Below are positions 33,594 to 45,272 of a DNA stretch of 64,000 nt, piece after piece (the first letter of the stretch is position 1; the number at the start of each line of letters is the position of its first letter). The stretch is taken from the NCBI GenBank assembly GCA_022592445.1, contig JABYQR010000039.1, forward strand, positions 1-64,000, read 5' to 3'. This DNA is from Cytidiella melzeri. Its lineage: Eukaryota; Basidiomycota; Agaricomycetes; Polyporales; Irpicaceae. Below the pieces are notes generated by a model, which was not told the origin of the DNA, searched no databases, and was given only the letters and a program-made list of their open reading frames with translations. The position numbers and the translations under genes are program-made.

Positions 33594-34634
33594 CTACTTT
33601 ACCCACTCCCTCGGTGTACGCAACGCCAGTAAACACTTTTCCTCCTCGCTCCCGGCCTCGGTGCCTACCTCGGTCATATACTCCCACCTCGCCGTCTCGG
33701 GCAAACTCATCAGCACGCTCTCGATCCTCGCGCTGGGAGTCAACAACCCAAACTTTGTCCCTCGATCATACACCAAGTTGAACTCAACGTATCGACCACG
33801 GCGAAGGAGCTGCCATCGACGGTGAGCGGGCGTGAACTCTGTGCGTACGCGGAGCTCGAGGATAGGAAGGTATGAAGGGACGAAGGCATCTCCAGCAGAC
33901 CTGATGAAGGCAAAGATGTCCTCTGGCGTGCGCGGTCGTTCCACATCGTCAGATAGCATGTGGTGGGGCTTGTCGCACAGGTCGTCGAAGAATATCCCGC
34001 CTATCCCGCGTGCCTCACCGCGATGGGGGATGTAGAAGTACTTGTCGCACCATTTCTTGAACTCGGGATACAACGCAGCACCGTGCAGGTCGCATGCAGT
34101 CTTGATCGTCCGGTGGAAGTGCACCGCGTCTTCTTCGTATAGATACGACGGTGTAAGGTCACATCCTCCTCCAAACCACCACGACAACAGCTCTCCCTTC
34201 GCGGGAGTCCCATCTGCCGATTTCTCTCCTTCCTTCGGCAGGTCTGTGATCTCGAAGTACCGATAGTTGGCGTGCACAGTCGGTGCGTGGGGGTTGCGAG
34301 GGTGTACGACAAGGCTGATCCCTGCCGCGAAGAACGGCATGCTCGAGTCGCCTATCGGAACACTCCCATGTTCCGCGCGCATTTGCTTCATGGCAGCGGG
34401 CGGTAGCGTGCCATGAACAACCGAGATGTTCACCCCCGCCTTTTCGAGCAGAGACTTGTCGTCGTCTGGCGTGGCAAAAACGCAGGATATACCACGCCCA
34501 CCTTCTTTGCGTGTCCACTCGTCGCGTCGGAAAGGTGGGGAGTTCGGATCGAGCTTTTCGAAAGCGGCGACGATTCTATCTTGGAGATCGAGAATGTACT
34601 CCTCGACCTGTTGGCGCATAGGCTTGGACAACAT
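33594..34634 (-). CDS. HEM13: Coproporphyrinogen III oxidase
   Basis: One long exon encodes 346 residues from the ATG at 34634 (MLSKPMRQQVEEYILDL). It makes the sixth step of heme synthesis, oxidative decarboxylation of coproporphyrinogen III. The family signature WWFGGGCDLTPSYLYEEDA is intact, followed by HFHRTIK, FYIPHRGEARGIGGIFFDD and RRGRYVEFNLVYDRGTKFGL. Frame continues upstream of the ATG for a dozen codons to a possible splice acceptor (ATTGCAG before 34668), so a short additional N-terminal exon is possible. The yeast enzyme starts near the same place as this ATG. Confidence 0.93.
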   Translation of the reverse strand: MLSKPMRQQVEEYILDLQDRIVAAFEKLDPNSPPFRRDEWTRKEGGRGISCVFATPDDDKSLLEKAGVNISVVHGTLPPAAMKQMRAEHGSVPIGDSSMPFFAAGISLVVHPRNPHAPTVHANYRYFEITDLPKEGEKSADGTPAKGELLSWWFGGGCDLTPSYLYEEDAVHFHRTIKTACDLHGAALYPEFKKWCDKYFYIPHRGEARGIGGIFFDDLCDKPHHMLSDDVERPRTPEDIFAFIRSAGDAFVPSYLPILELRVRTEFTPAHRRWQLLRRGRYVEFNLVYDRGTKFGLLTPSARIESVLMSLPETARWEYMTEVGTEAGSEEEKCLLALRTPREWVK

Positions 34635-35195
34635 GGCGAAAGGCGACCTCTGGACAGATGTATCCAGCTGCAATGTGAGTATTTAAAGTGGTTTGAGGTC
34701 GCTTGTCGGGCGCGTCTTCTCACGACAGTCCCGGCGTGTCTGGATCAATGTTCTGTGAAAGTCTCGGTGTGGACAACCATCGTTCCAGTACCTACCGGTC
34801 TCAGACGACGAGCGAAGTGACGAAGAGAAACACTGCTAACTGACTTTGCCAAGGGCGACACGATGCTGCATTAGTGAGAGAGTGAAGGCACCGTAAAGAT
34901 AATCGCTAACGATCGTGATGCGCCTACTTCCAAATGAGTGCACGCGGCGGGCCACCACAAAGTAGCACCAAACTCCCCGAAAGTCAGCCCACTACTTGAG
35001 TTCTGGCTCATCATATCAAGAACTCAGTCTAAAAGTATTCGCAACTAGATGTCAAAGCGCTGATACACGAGGGGTCCGCCAGTAAAGCTCCACGAAACAT
35101 CACCGCATCCTCACCTACTAAGCATGCCGGGGCTGTAAACAAGTCCACCTCAGGAGTCTGCTGTCCAAGAATCTCAAACCTGCAGCCCAACCACC
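34635..35195. other. Divergent promoter region of HEM13 and the coiled-coil gene
   Basis: No separate gene seen. It may include a 5' exon of HEM13 (see that entry). Confidence 0.5.
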
Positions 35196-36530
35196 ATGAC
35201 CAGCGGACGCGAAGGACTGTCCACACTTCAGCCTGACAGACAGTATGAGGGCCAACGTAGGATATCCGGTCGCAGCTGGATATCTTCTTTAGCTAGCCCT
35301 CAGACAGCCGTTCTACCGTCGTCTCCTCCACCTCACATTCCTACCATCAACATCGACGCGCATTCCCCTGCTTCGACGCCGCGCACTGTCAGGCTGGGTC
35401 ACATGCCCGTCCCCCCTTCACGAACCAAACAAGTCATGCCAGGTGATCTTGACAGTGACAGCAAAGAGTCGGTGAGCACGCACGAGGATAAAGATGTGAC
35501 GCACATCAAGTACGGAATGAGCACTGTCGACGAAGGCTCCGAATACCCAAACTCGCCCATGACACCTCTCACCGCGCGCGTCGGTGGGAAAGCTCGGAGC
35601 ATCGTCGACGGGCTCGTCAGCGGGATACGAAACCTCCCTAAAGCGATGACACACAGTCAGATCTATGACCGGCGTTCGTCAATGGGCAGAGAGTCCTCAC
35701 GCACATCGCACTTCAGTGGCACAGACAACCGCGTAACGATGACCACTGACCGCGACAGCACCGTGGCATTCAAATTCCACCCTCCGGCGCCGTATCCCAT
35801 TCCATTCGTTTTTGCGCCGCCCTTCCCTCCTCCAGGAATGCAGCAGCGGATGTCACTCGACCACGACCCCATGTCGAAGTTAGGCTCGGAAGGAGATGCC
35901 GCAGAAATGGACTCCGAAGATACACACCTTGCACGCATCACCAACCTTGTCACCTCTTTCAACCGCATGCCGTGGATCTCCCCTACACGTGTCGCAGTTG
36001 ACTATATCCCCGGCAGCAGTCGAAAGACGAGCGTGCCGCCACACAAGACCAAGAATTCGTCGTCGTGGTACACGATGACAGCACCTGCTTCTCCTTCTGA
36101 CATTTCCAATCCTTGGGAAACGTTGCCGGAGCCATGGTTCCCTCCGACAGTGTTGCCTACTACAGAGGAAGATCCAGAAGCGGAGGAGAGAGCTGGGAAT
36201 GACACTGAGACTGGTCAAGATCAGACGCGCGACGAATCAATGAAAGGAAATGTAGAAGAGAGGTTAAAGGAACTGAAGGAGGAGCTGCAAGAAAAGAGTC
36301 GTCAGCTGGGTGACCTACGGCAGATTGTTGAGCACCAGAAGATGCACATTAGTGTCTTAGAAGGCGAACTGGCAGAACTGCGAAGGGCAGAGGAGCAAGA
36401 TGAGCACCATAGACGAAGGAGTAGCGTGCGCAAATCGACCCTCCGAGCTCGAGACAGCTTGGGCGTTCCTGCCACGGCACGGCGCACGTCAGTGAGAGTA
36501 TCAAGGCCAGGGTCCAGCTTCTTCGACTAG
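35196..36530 (+). CDS. Uncharacterised Ser/Pro-rich protein with C-terminal coiled coil
   Basis: Single exon of 444 residues; I do not recognise the family. Residues 1-180 are Ser/Thr/Pro-rich and look disordered. A proline/aromatic patch (PPAPYPIPFVFAPPFPPPG) sits near residue 200-218. Residues about 350-405 are a heptad-like, charged coiled coil (ERLKELKEELQEKSRQ). The end is Arg/Ser-rich and basic. The layout suggests a cytoskeletal or scaffold protein that multimerises through its C-terminus, but this is inference. Confidence 0.7.
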   Translation: MTSGREGLSTLQPDRQYEGQRRISGRSWISSLASPQTAVLPSSPPPHIPTINIDAHSPASTPRTVRLGHMPVPPSRTKQVMPGDLDSDSKESVSTHEDKDVTHIKYGMSTVDEGSEYPNSPMTPLTARVGGKARSIVDGLVSGIRNLPKAMTHSQIYDRRSSMGRESSRTSHFSGTDNRVTMTTDRDSTVAFKFHPPAPYPIPFVFAPPFPPPGMQQRMSLDHDPMSKLGSEGDAAEMDSEDTHLARITNLVTSFNRMPWISPTRVAVDYIPGSSRKTSVPPHKTKNSSSWYTMTAPASPSDISNPWETLPEPWFPPTVLPTTEEDPEAEERAGNDTETGQDQTRDESMKGNVEERLKELKEELQEKSRQLGDLRQIVEHQKMHISVLEGELAELRRAEEQDEHHRRRSSVRKSTLRARDSLGVPATARRTSVRVSRPGSSFFD

Positions 36531-36646
36531 GGATTCAGCATCCCATTATATAGGGCCTAGAGTACGACATAATTATCTACAGTTGCCTGAGTGTACACGA
36601 TTAACTGTCCTGCCTGTAAATATACATGACAGTACTCACCCCCGTT

Positions 36647-37723
36647 TCACAGCTTGGCCACACCTCGAAAACTCCTCATGCCAACGAGCGCTCCTCCGTC
36701 TAAAGTAATAGTCGCGCCAGTAATCCATGCGGCAGCGGGGCTGGCAAGGAACACTGCAGTGCCTCCTACATCCTCCGGTTTGCCGATTCTGCGCAAGCCA
36801 AGTGTTGCTAGCAGCGCTTCACCTTCTACCTTCAGTGTCTGCGCAATCACTGTGCAACCACTGATCAGCATGCCTCAATTTGAATCATGAACTACAAGAC
36901 AAACTCTTTGTCTCAAACGGGCCTATACCACATGCCATGTCAGTTTTTTCTTCCTCGGTGCTGCAGTAAATGGCTAATTGGCGTACCACAGGCGATTGTA
37001 TTGCTAGTTATCCCTTCCCACCCTAGCCGTCCAGCCAGAGTCCTGCTAAGCTGGTGCAGCCCTGCTTTCGACGCAGAATACGCATACGTCTCATGGTCTT
37101 GCACGCTGAGTGCCTCAACACTGCCGATATTGATGATCCTCGCGGGGTCCTTGTGCGCATCACCTTCCATCCCACCTAGTTTAGCAGCCGCCCGCAACAA
37201 TGGCAGGCACTTCTGGGTGAGGGTGAAAACCCGAGTAGTGTTCAAGGTCAACAGCTTCGTCCAGGCTGAGTCGGGAAACTCGTCGATTGTCTCGCCCCAT
37301 GCTGCGCCTGCGTTGTTGACGAGGACGTGCAGCGCAGACTCCTTTGCCGACAATTCCTTTACCAGCCGTTCAACTTCAGAAAACTTTTGCATGTCGGCTG
37401 GAATTGCGATACATTGTCCCGGACCAAGTGCGGTGAGCTCAGAGGCGGTGGCATCGCAGTCCTTGGCTGAGCGGGATGAGATATAGACCTAGCAGGGCAT
37501 GAGTCCAACGCGCTCTCAAGTCAAGGGGTGCTTGCATGATACCTTTGCACCATTCACCACAAAAGCGGTAGCAATCTAGTAAGGTTTATTAATAAGTTTG
37601 TCGACTTGATATGGTACGAGCTTGAACGCGACGCACCGCTTTGCCGATTCCGCGGCTGCCTCCAGTGACCAGGACGACCTTGTTCTTGACATTGAAGAGA
37701 CTTGAGGCGGTGAAAGACGACAT
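36647..37723 (-). CDS. Short-chain dehydrogenase/reductase
   Basis: Model 37723-37637, 37575-37543, 37488-36987, 36922-36905, 36873-36647 gives 288 residues. Motifs of a classical SDR are present: TGGSRGIGK for the cofactor, NNAG, catalytic Ser in NIGSVEA, and YSASK (Tyr-x3-Lys). The C-terminal DVGGTAVFLASPAAAWITG is typical of this family. Substrate unknown. The region between ACGPFE and the C-terminal exon is the weak part: it needs an 18-nt exon and a 31-bp intron, shorter than all other introns here, so the boundary is tentative. Confidence 0.8.
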
Positions 37724-38115
37724 GATAGGGGCTGTCTGCACAGTTCAGGGTGGTTTGTTGGGCTTTTATAATGGACCCTGCTAGCATGTTTTTCTAGTTA
37801 GCGCTCCGGTTCAAAGCCACTACAATCCCGAGCCTGTCGGAGGCAAATCTTGTCTAACAGTCGTGGGCAGTTGATTGGTATGCTGCGAGGAGGAAAGGAT
37901 GTGCATTCTGAAGTTGGGCATGGAGTTCAAGTAGGTATGCCAGCAGCGGTCTGTCTGCAGTGACCCGGAGTTTGAAGATTGTCGAACATGAATGGGACGT
38001 GACTGTCACATTGATCACAGTGCCTGACAGTCGTGTGACGTTACGCGTAGATCTAGATAAGAAATAGGTCGAGTCAGTTCTCTCTGTTGCTTCGCTTTGC
38101 AAACCACATCAACAA
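37724..38115. other. Divergent promoter of the SDR and HIS1 genes
   Basis: No gene seen. The region is 392 bp between two start codons facing away from each other. A TGTCACATTGATCACAGTG-like near-palindrome at about 38003-38022 could be a binding site, but it has no match I can name. Confidence 0.45.
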
Positions 38116-39338
38116 ATGAGTACGTACCCCAGGGCAGCTTTTACAGCCCACCTCTCACAGAGAAGTTATTTTCAGATGCAGAGTCTCTAGACGGACGATT
38201 ACTGTTTGCGATACCCAAGAAGGGTCAGAGTGTCTGCACCGTATGACCCAACTCCTTGAAGGCTTACCTTGGTGTAGGTCGGTTACACGAAAAGTGTCTC
38301 GAGCTTCTCGCAGGTAAGTATTCAGTCCTGATTTGCAGCGTGTGCCAATAACTCTAGCAGGTGCCGATATACAGTTCCGTAGGCATGCACGGCTAGATGT
38401 ATGCTTGGTGAAAAACCATCCCATCGCTCTGTAAGTGCATTGTCTCGGTATTTTGTCCCATTCTCGAGTGCTCAGTACAAGACAGCGTGTTCTTGCCTGC
38501 ATCAGACATCCCTTCCTTTGTCGGAAAGGGTAACGTAGATCTGGGCATCACTGGACACGATGTCATACTAGAATCCCAGATGCAAAAGCTCGTCACAGAA
38601 GAACTCCGTCTCGGATTTGGAAAATGCGCTCTTCAGGTACAAGTGCCAGAGTCGGGACCAATCAAGTCTGTCGAACAGCTTGCCGGGAAGCGTGTAGTGA
38701 CCTCGTTTGAAGTCCTCTCTGGCGAGTACTTCGGCAAGCTGGACGAGCAGTTGAGCCTCGTCAATGATGCAAAAACGAAGATCGAGTACGTTGGTGGTAG
38801 CGTGGAAGCAGCTTGCGCTCTAGGTCTGGCAGACGGCATCGGTGAGTGTTTCTTCTCGCAGGTAGCGCCGAACTGCTGACATGTCATATAGTTGACCTTG
38901 TGGGTATGTATTTTCACTTGATATTCTGTCCGTAGATTCTTCACAACCTCTACAGAATCTGGCGATACAATGCGTGCCGCTGGCTTGCACGCTATTGCTA
39001 CCGTGCTCGAAACGGAGGCAGTCCTCATCAAGTCGACGAACCAGAAACATCCCACACTCGAGCCCCTCATCCGCCTCATTACAAGCCGCATAGCAGGTGT
39101 GATTGCAGCAAACCGTTATGTTATATGTCAATACAACATCAGACGTGATAACTTGCAAGCAGCTGCATTGATCACACCAGGCCGCCGTGCGCCCACGATC
39201 AGCCCACTGGAGGACGAAAAATGGGTGGCAGTGAGCGCCATGGTTGAAAAGAAGACGATAGCTGATGTCATGGACCGTCTCGTCGCCATCGGTGCTGAGG
39301 ATGTCTTAATATTCAACCTGGATAATTGCAGGGTGTGA
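38116..39338 (+). CDS. HIS1: ATP phosphoribosyltransferase
   Basis: Seven exons (38116-38119, 38176-38223, 38278-38313, 38361-38430, 38486-38841, 38892-38903, 38956-39338) give 302 residues. It joins ATP and PRPP in the first step of histidine synthesis. Motifs: LLFAIPKKGRLHEKCLELL, LPASDIPSFVGKGNVDLGITG, VDLVESGDTMRAAGL, and the regulatory HisG C-terminal domain ending IFNLDNCRV. Exon 1 holds only ATGA, and exon 6 is 12 nt, coding the conserved VDLV. These tiny exons are required to keep the conserved sequence. The acceptor before VFLP was set by the family sequence (GACAG rather than CTCAG). Confidence 0.93.
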
Positions 39339-39715
39339 TTGGTGCGCCACCTGTAGAAAGAAACGATCCAACTGTAGAATGTGAGTGCTTGGTTTGGTGC
39401 ACATGTCACACATGCTCATTACTATGCAGATCTAGACTGCTGCTTGTAAAGCAATACTTATAATGCTGCGGCGTACGTTCTCTCCAGCTTGTGCAGAATC
39501 TTCCTTTCCTTTGTGGCGAACTGCGAAAGGCAAGAGACAAACATGTTTTATCTAATGCAACTCATGCGACAGCTGCGGTCCCGATTGGTGAACGATATTA
39601 GGTTCATGATCAGTCACAAGGCGAGGAACACTCTCATCGATTAAGCGCTACAGATAATCTCTCACAGCTGTCATATAAACCGAGGACGAGTCCGATAGCC
39701 TTCCGCACAACAGCG
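39339..39715. other. Intergenic, no gene seen
   Basis: HIS1 3' region and the promoter of the next gene. Confidence 0.5.
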
Positions 39716-41217
39716 ATGTTCGGAGCAGGTCGAGGACGAGGCGGGCTCCCGCGAGGTGAACGTTCTACCGAATGGCAGTCCGGCCAGAGAGCAACGCCTC
39801 GATGGACGCAGTCGCCACAACGGGGACTGTTCGGACGAGGTTTTGCCACAAGAGGCGGATACAACACCGACTGGCGGTCACGAACAGCTCGACAATCCAA
39901 CCCGGTTCATATCCTAGACGGGCTCGTTGCTGAAGCCATACAAACTCTCAGCGAGCCTTCGACAACCAACGTGGGAGACATCGAGCCAAAGGATGTTCGC
40001 TACCTCGCGTCATACACTTGGACAGGCGCAGAACAGCCCACGATGATCGTACCCGGTAAACTGTCCATAGTCATTCGGAATATAAGCTGCTCTCTGATGC
40101 AGGCACGTAGGCTGCCCTCGAGTTTGGCAGGACAAACCCTTACCGTTCACGGTCCCATTAGACACAGGCTCGACGTACGCCTACGCCAATTCGTCCAAGC
40201 TTCCAGCTTCCCCGCTCCTCCCTCTCTTCCGCGCCGTCGACGTCATGGAAGAATCAGACGACTCCGGCACCAAACTGGATTGGTCCTCCGTCGACTTCAT
40301 CACTGACAGGAACAACCTCCGAAAGCTACTTTCATGGGTGGAGGTCAAAGACAAGGGGAGGGGCAAGGTTGACGATTTTCGTATTGATCTACAGCTATGC
40401 GGGATCGGGACGGTGCTCATGCAAAGGTGGGAACCGCACGCAGTGTACAATGCTGAAAACTCTGGGTACGGAGACTCGTTTGAAAGAGAAAGCACGAGTG
40501 CCGGCCCCGGCTGCGATGACGGCATCCTTGCAGGACACAATCGCATCATTTCATATGTCAGTCCTGATTGGATGTAGCGCGGTTTATATATTGACTGACT
40601 TGGTGTAGACTCTCCACAGAGCGAAAATGGTGGTACGATGCGAAGTCGACGCGTGCTTGCTTCCTGATGCTGGAGCCTTGCCACGTTCTACGTCATATGA
40701 CCCAGAGGCTGCCATTAAACCAAGCCCACGCACAGTGTCTGCCGACGATCTCGCAGACGCATTCTCCTCTCTTGACGTCGCTGCTACTAGTTCGCCACCC
40801 ACAATGCAAGATGTCAACGTAGTGAAGGGAGGGACTGTGGTACCGCAATCGTCGCTGATCAAGATCAAGACGAGGTCGATGAGAAACGTGGAAACATTCG
40901 ACTGGGAATCGGCGTACCTCCAACTATTTCTCGGTCAAACGTGCAACCTCTACCTGGGAGTCCATCAGAAGGGGAGATTCGAGGAGGTCCGCAAGACCGC
41001 ATTTGACTCTCCAGAGCTCAAAGAGGCTGCGAAAAACACGCGGCCTGTGTTGAAGAAGCTCGGACGGTTGTTGGATGAGATACTCTACATCGCGATAGAT
41101 TATGGGAACAAAGGGAGGCTTAGTGTGGTGTGTAAGTCGGGGCAGCTGAAGGTTTATGAGCGAAAGGGCGAAGAAGACTTTCTGCTGCCAGAGGATGTGT
41201 TGAAACGATTCGAATGA
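39716..41217 (+). CDS. Conserved fungal protein of unknown function
   Basis: Three exons (39716-40055, 40111-40556, 40609-41217) give 464 residues. The N-terminus is Gly/Arg-rich (MFGAGRGRGGLPRGER), often seen in RNA-binding proteins. Recognisable segments are YLASYTWTGAEQPTMIVPG, LDWSSVDFITDRNNLRKLL, DFRIDLQLCGIGTVL and MVVRCEVDACLL. I believe related basidiomycete proteins are commonly auto-labelled geranylgeranyl pyrophosphate synthetase; I see no DDxxD motif that would support this. Function unknown. Both introns are 52-55 bp GT-AG. Confidence 0.7.
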
Positions 41218-42113
41218 GGTTACCCTGTAGCTTGGAAAGAATGCTGAGTAGATTTTGCACTCAAGCTTGAATGGAGATCATCTTTGATTTTCGTATGTTC
41301 AGGCCGGCGTGTGGCAGACAGCGTGTGGAAGCGACTTTCGCCCGTCGTAGGGTCAGCATGCCGTGAACACCTCCAATACATCACACGTCGCACAAGCTCG
41401 CGAGTGGGATGTTCGGTTAATATCATATGTCACCGACCCTCTGCATAAGATTAGGCGCCTAATATACGCTCAGCTCAGTGCGCCAGCTCACACTCCTCCT
41501 CCGAGTGGCGACGCATCAGTAGCTACAGTGCGTAAGTGCATCTCTGTGTCTACACATCGGTGATAACATGGCTCAGTTGCGGACATGTTTCCAGTTGCAA
41601 ATCGCTACATTACGTTCACTGCCCGAGTGCATTCCGCCGCCATCGTCACGACGTGAGAGTGTTATGCCTCTGTCGGTGTTTAGCCGTACGTTGTTTCATC
41701 GTGGTCCACTGCCGTTTTGTTGCAGAAGCAAGAACTCGTCTACAATACCACTGCATCTGCCCAGGCAGCTGCCATCACCAGCCCGTCCACATAGTTCCCG
41801 TCACCACCGGAACGCCAGAGAACTCGCTAAAATGCACACTAATTGTGTGTAAATGTCTTATACCTTCCACTTCTGGTGCCCCCTCCGCTCTGTCGTCGGA
41901 AATGACTGCGCCCGTCCAGTCAACAACGCGACTGCCGATATCTTGCCATGCATATTCCAATGCTCTCCATGCTCCGGCTCCGGGTCTACAGCGATGTGCA
42001 CAGCCTGGTACACCTACGCTATCGTCCGCGTACATAAAACGAGGCATGTCACTCCATGATGCCCTCCCAGTGTCCCTTCGCGACCACCCTCCTCTCGACG
42101 ACGCCTCATCTAA
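41218..42113. other. Intergenic about 0.9 kb, no supported gene
   Basis: A minus-strand frame (41775-42137, 120 codons) overlaps the start of the transporter gene. A small two-exon frame on the plus strand near 41568-41795 can be drawn. Neither has a recognised domain. Confidence 0.4.
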
Positions 42114-43751
42114 ATGCAGGCCAGGGACTTGGAACAATCAGATACAGACTCTGTCACCTCCTACGTGTCGCAGATGGACAAAGAAGGCAGCATTGCAGGG
42201 ACGACAGTTGTTACCGCTGAGGAGATTCTTCCTGCCGTCGACAACGACTACCCAGACGGAGGTTGGGCTGCATGGCTTACCGTTGCAGGCGCATTCCTCG
42301 CTCTCCTCTGTACATTCGGTCAGCTAAACTCATTCGGCACGTTCCAATCGTGGTACTCGGACCACCAACTATCGCATTTGCCGCCTTCGACAATATCGTG
42401 GATAGGTGCCCTGCAGCTCTGGGTTTTCTTCTTCTCGGTATGTCCTTCGTCACGCGCAGCAGATTTTGGAGTGCGAACTGACAGATGCGCTAAGGGTGGA
42501 TTCGTCGGTCGTTTCTTCGACGCGTACGGCCCCCGATGGCTCATGGTACCGGGTACAGTAATCCTCGTATTCAGTATCATGATTACGAGCATATGCAAGG
42601 AATACTATCAGTACATCCTTGGTCAAGGAGTTCTCTTTGGCCTGGGAGTCGGACTGCTGTATGTGATTCACTTTTTTGCATGCTCGACGAACAACCAATG
42701 GATTCTATAGCTTCTACCCATCCCTATCCGCGATATCTACCCACTTCTACAAATATCGAGCTACTGCACTCGGTATCGCGCTCGCAGGATCAGGCGTGGG
42801 TTCGTTGCTGTCATTCCGCTGAACAGGATCTCGTTATGCTGACCCTGTCATGTTAAAGGCGGCGTGGTATACCCAATCATGCTGCGTCGGCTGTTTACAG
42901 CATGTGGGTTCGAATGGGGCATCCGTATCTCTGGGTTCATCTGTCTCGCGCTGTGCTCCCTCGCTTGCTGCACTGTCAACAGTAGACTAATTCGAGTCGA
43001 GTCAACCGCTCCCTGGTTTCAGCTCAAGCACTTCCGTGACGTGAAATTCATGCTCCTCGTTATCGGCAGCATGTTCATGTCTCTCGGTACGTCTGTTGCG
43101 CGTCCAGCTGCAACCAAGCTCACATAACCTGTCTACCAGGTCTATTCATCCCCAACTTTTACATTGTAACCTATGCAGTCGCACGCCACGTCTCTCCAAC
43201 AACTGCCTTTTACGTGCTCTCTGTGCTCAACGCCGGTGGCATCATCGGGCGCATCCTACCCGCGACCCTTTCCGATGCCTTCGGACGCTACAACCTGCTC
43301 ATCCCATGCGCCTTCCTCGCCGGCCTTTCCACGCTCGCCATCTGGTCCTTCGCAGACTCGCTTGTAACCATCATGCTCTACGCTGCCGTCTACGGGTTCT
43401 TCTCCGGCGCCTTCAACGCACTCATCGTCCCCTGCATAGCCCAGATTTCCGATATACGGGAGATCGGCTTGCGCATAGGGATGTTGTACAGCATCCTCTC
43501 GTTTCCGTAAGTCACACGACGGCTTCTCTCCCCGTCCGGCTGTTGCATATGTGGGATGGGCGCTGATGCTGCTCTTCCAATCCGTGTTTAGGTCGTTGGC
43601 GGGTGAACCTGCGGCTGGGGCGCTGTTGAAGTTGTGCCATGGGTCTTACATTGGCATGATCGCCCTCAGTGGCTCGACGGTCATGATTGGGTCTCTCTTC
43701 ATGCTGGGGACGAGGATCCGTATCAATCCTAAAATGCTGGCTCGTGTTTGA
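42114..43751 (+). CDS. MFS monocarboxylate-type transporter (MCT/MCH family)
   Basis: Six exons (42114-42437, 42495-42658, 42711-42799, 42859-43086, 43140-43506, 43592-43751) give 443 residues. The N-terminus is acidic and cytosolic, followed by DGGWAAWLTVAGAFLALL, the MCT family signature of the first span. About twelve spans follow, with FVGRFFDAYGPRWLMVPG between spans 2 and 3 and LSDAFGRYNLLIPCAFLAG after span 8. The family includes yeast Mch proteins (riboflavin transport for Mch5) and animal lactate carriers; the substrate here cannot be deduced. Confidence 0.87.
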
Positions 43752-44149
43752 TTCTTTCCTGTGGCGCCTTTGCCCAAAATCTGCTCTGTGGACTATCATG
43801 AATCCCCTTTGTAGCACTAGATATCTTTATTTGCCTCACGACTTCCACGAACCCTCACGCCTCCTACTGATAATCACCACTACTTAGACGTGCTAGTACT
43901 GTACCCATACCCATTTTAAATTGTACATTCACGCAGGCATTTAATTGGTGGCATCTTTACCGAGTTCAGAATTGTATACCATGAAGTGTACGTTCCTCCG
44001 TCAAGACAACTTTGGAACCGGTGTAAGGATATATACTATGTGAGCGTCGAGTGCAGAAGAAAATGCAAACTAAAAGGTGTGTAATACGCTGTCGTCTTGG
44101 GATGGTCGAGTGGATATCAAGAGAGATGTATATATGGACATCGTCTGAG
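43752..44149. other. Convergent intergenic region
   Basis: 3' ends of the transporter and EB1 genes face each other. No gene seen. Confidence 0.5.
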
Positions 44150-45272
44150 TCAGAAGGTCTCCTCTTCATCGACGGCCTGCTCCGGCACTTCAAATCCGTC
44201 CTGCTCATGAGCGACCAGAGGATCAGCTGAGCTACAAGCGAGACGAAGACAAAGGAAATCAATCAGGACCCACCTCGGTTGAATAGAGGATTTTCTGGAT
44301 CTCACGCAATACCGGGTCGTCCTTGCCTTCTGATTCGAGTACCTCCATCTGTTGCTGTGCCAGGATCTCAATGTCGCGAAGCTACCAAAGTTTATGAGCG
44401 ATCACGTGATGAAAGTCAAAAAATACAAGTCGCCTGCCCATGAGTTGTGCCACGCGACAGAAGACCGTACCTTGGCAAAGTAGAAATCCCTCTCTTTCTC
44501 GAGACCTTCTAGATGCCCACTCATTTCTCGCAGCTGCGCTTGTAAGGCCTGTACGGCTTCATTCGGTTGTGTCGATGCAGCTCGATGCCCGCTAATGGGT
44601 GTCCTGCCTCCGGATCGAGCTGAACCAGCGACACTAAGACCCCCGGTTCTCGCGCTCGCTGAAGCAAGGGGTGCGATGGTGGCTGGCGTGTCAGTAGGTG
44701 CGCCACGTCTTCGACCAACCGCATCGTAGCCACCGCCGCCATAGTTTGAGTCCCAAAAACGCTTCATCCATTGCATGAATTCGAGGTTGTCCCTGATAGA
44801 ACGGAGGTTGAAGGGCGTGGATCAGAAAGGAGGGCATAACAGCGTGCGTGTGAACTCGGCCTGTGAGACGTACTGCATCTTGCATTTCACCAGCTTTTCT
44901 ACAGGTATAGGCTGTGGGGTAGGTGCAGTCAGTCAAGACGTGCGTAAGGATGTTGAGTCGAGAGGACGAGCCTTCTCGATCTTCTTTGCTCTGAACACGT
45001 TTTGTAGGACTTTAAAGTTCGCGACAAATTCGTATTCATGCTTCGCGTTCATTTTGACTCTCGCCATGGGTACATCGCCTAGGTTGTCGAATTAGCAGAC
45101 GAGCTATCAGCAACTTTGCATGCATGAGCTCGCATGCGCGTGTCTGCTCACCATATATCGAGTCTACGATTTGACAGTACGCTCCTCCCGTTCCACATTG
45201 CTCGATCTTGGTGTAGTTGAGCTGCAAGAGTTCGTTGACCCACGCAACAAGCTCCGTCCTTGATTCTCCCAT
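44150..45272 (-). CDS. BIM1: EB1-family microtubule plus-end protein
   Basis: Six exons (45272-45152, 45078-44972, 44911-44874, 44792-44471, 44381-44274, 44203-44150) give 249 residues. The N-terminal CH domain (MGESRTELVAWVNELLQLNY, NAKHEYEFVANFKVLQ, DNLEFMQWMKRFWD) binds growing microtubule ends. A Ser/Gly/Thr linker leads to the EB1 dimerisation coiled coil (ERDFYFAKLRDIEIL) and the acidic tail ending EEETF, which binds CAP-Gly partners. The second intron (44971-44912) must use a GC donor (AAG|GCTCGT) to keep KIEKPIPVEKL. The last acceptor was set so that STEQDGFEVP is read; nearer AG sites break the tail. Confidence 0.95.

Noticed and set aside
36000..36205. Antisense frames within the coiled-coil gene
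   Set aside because: Short shadows of a clear 444-codon exon.
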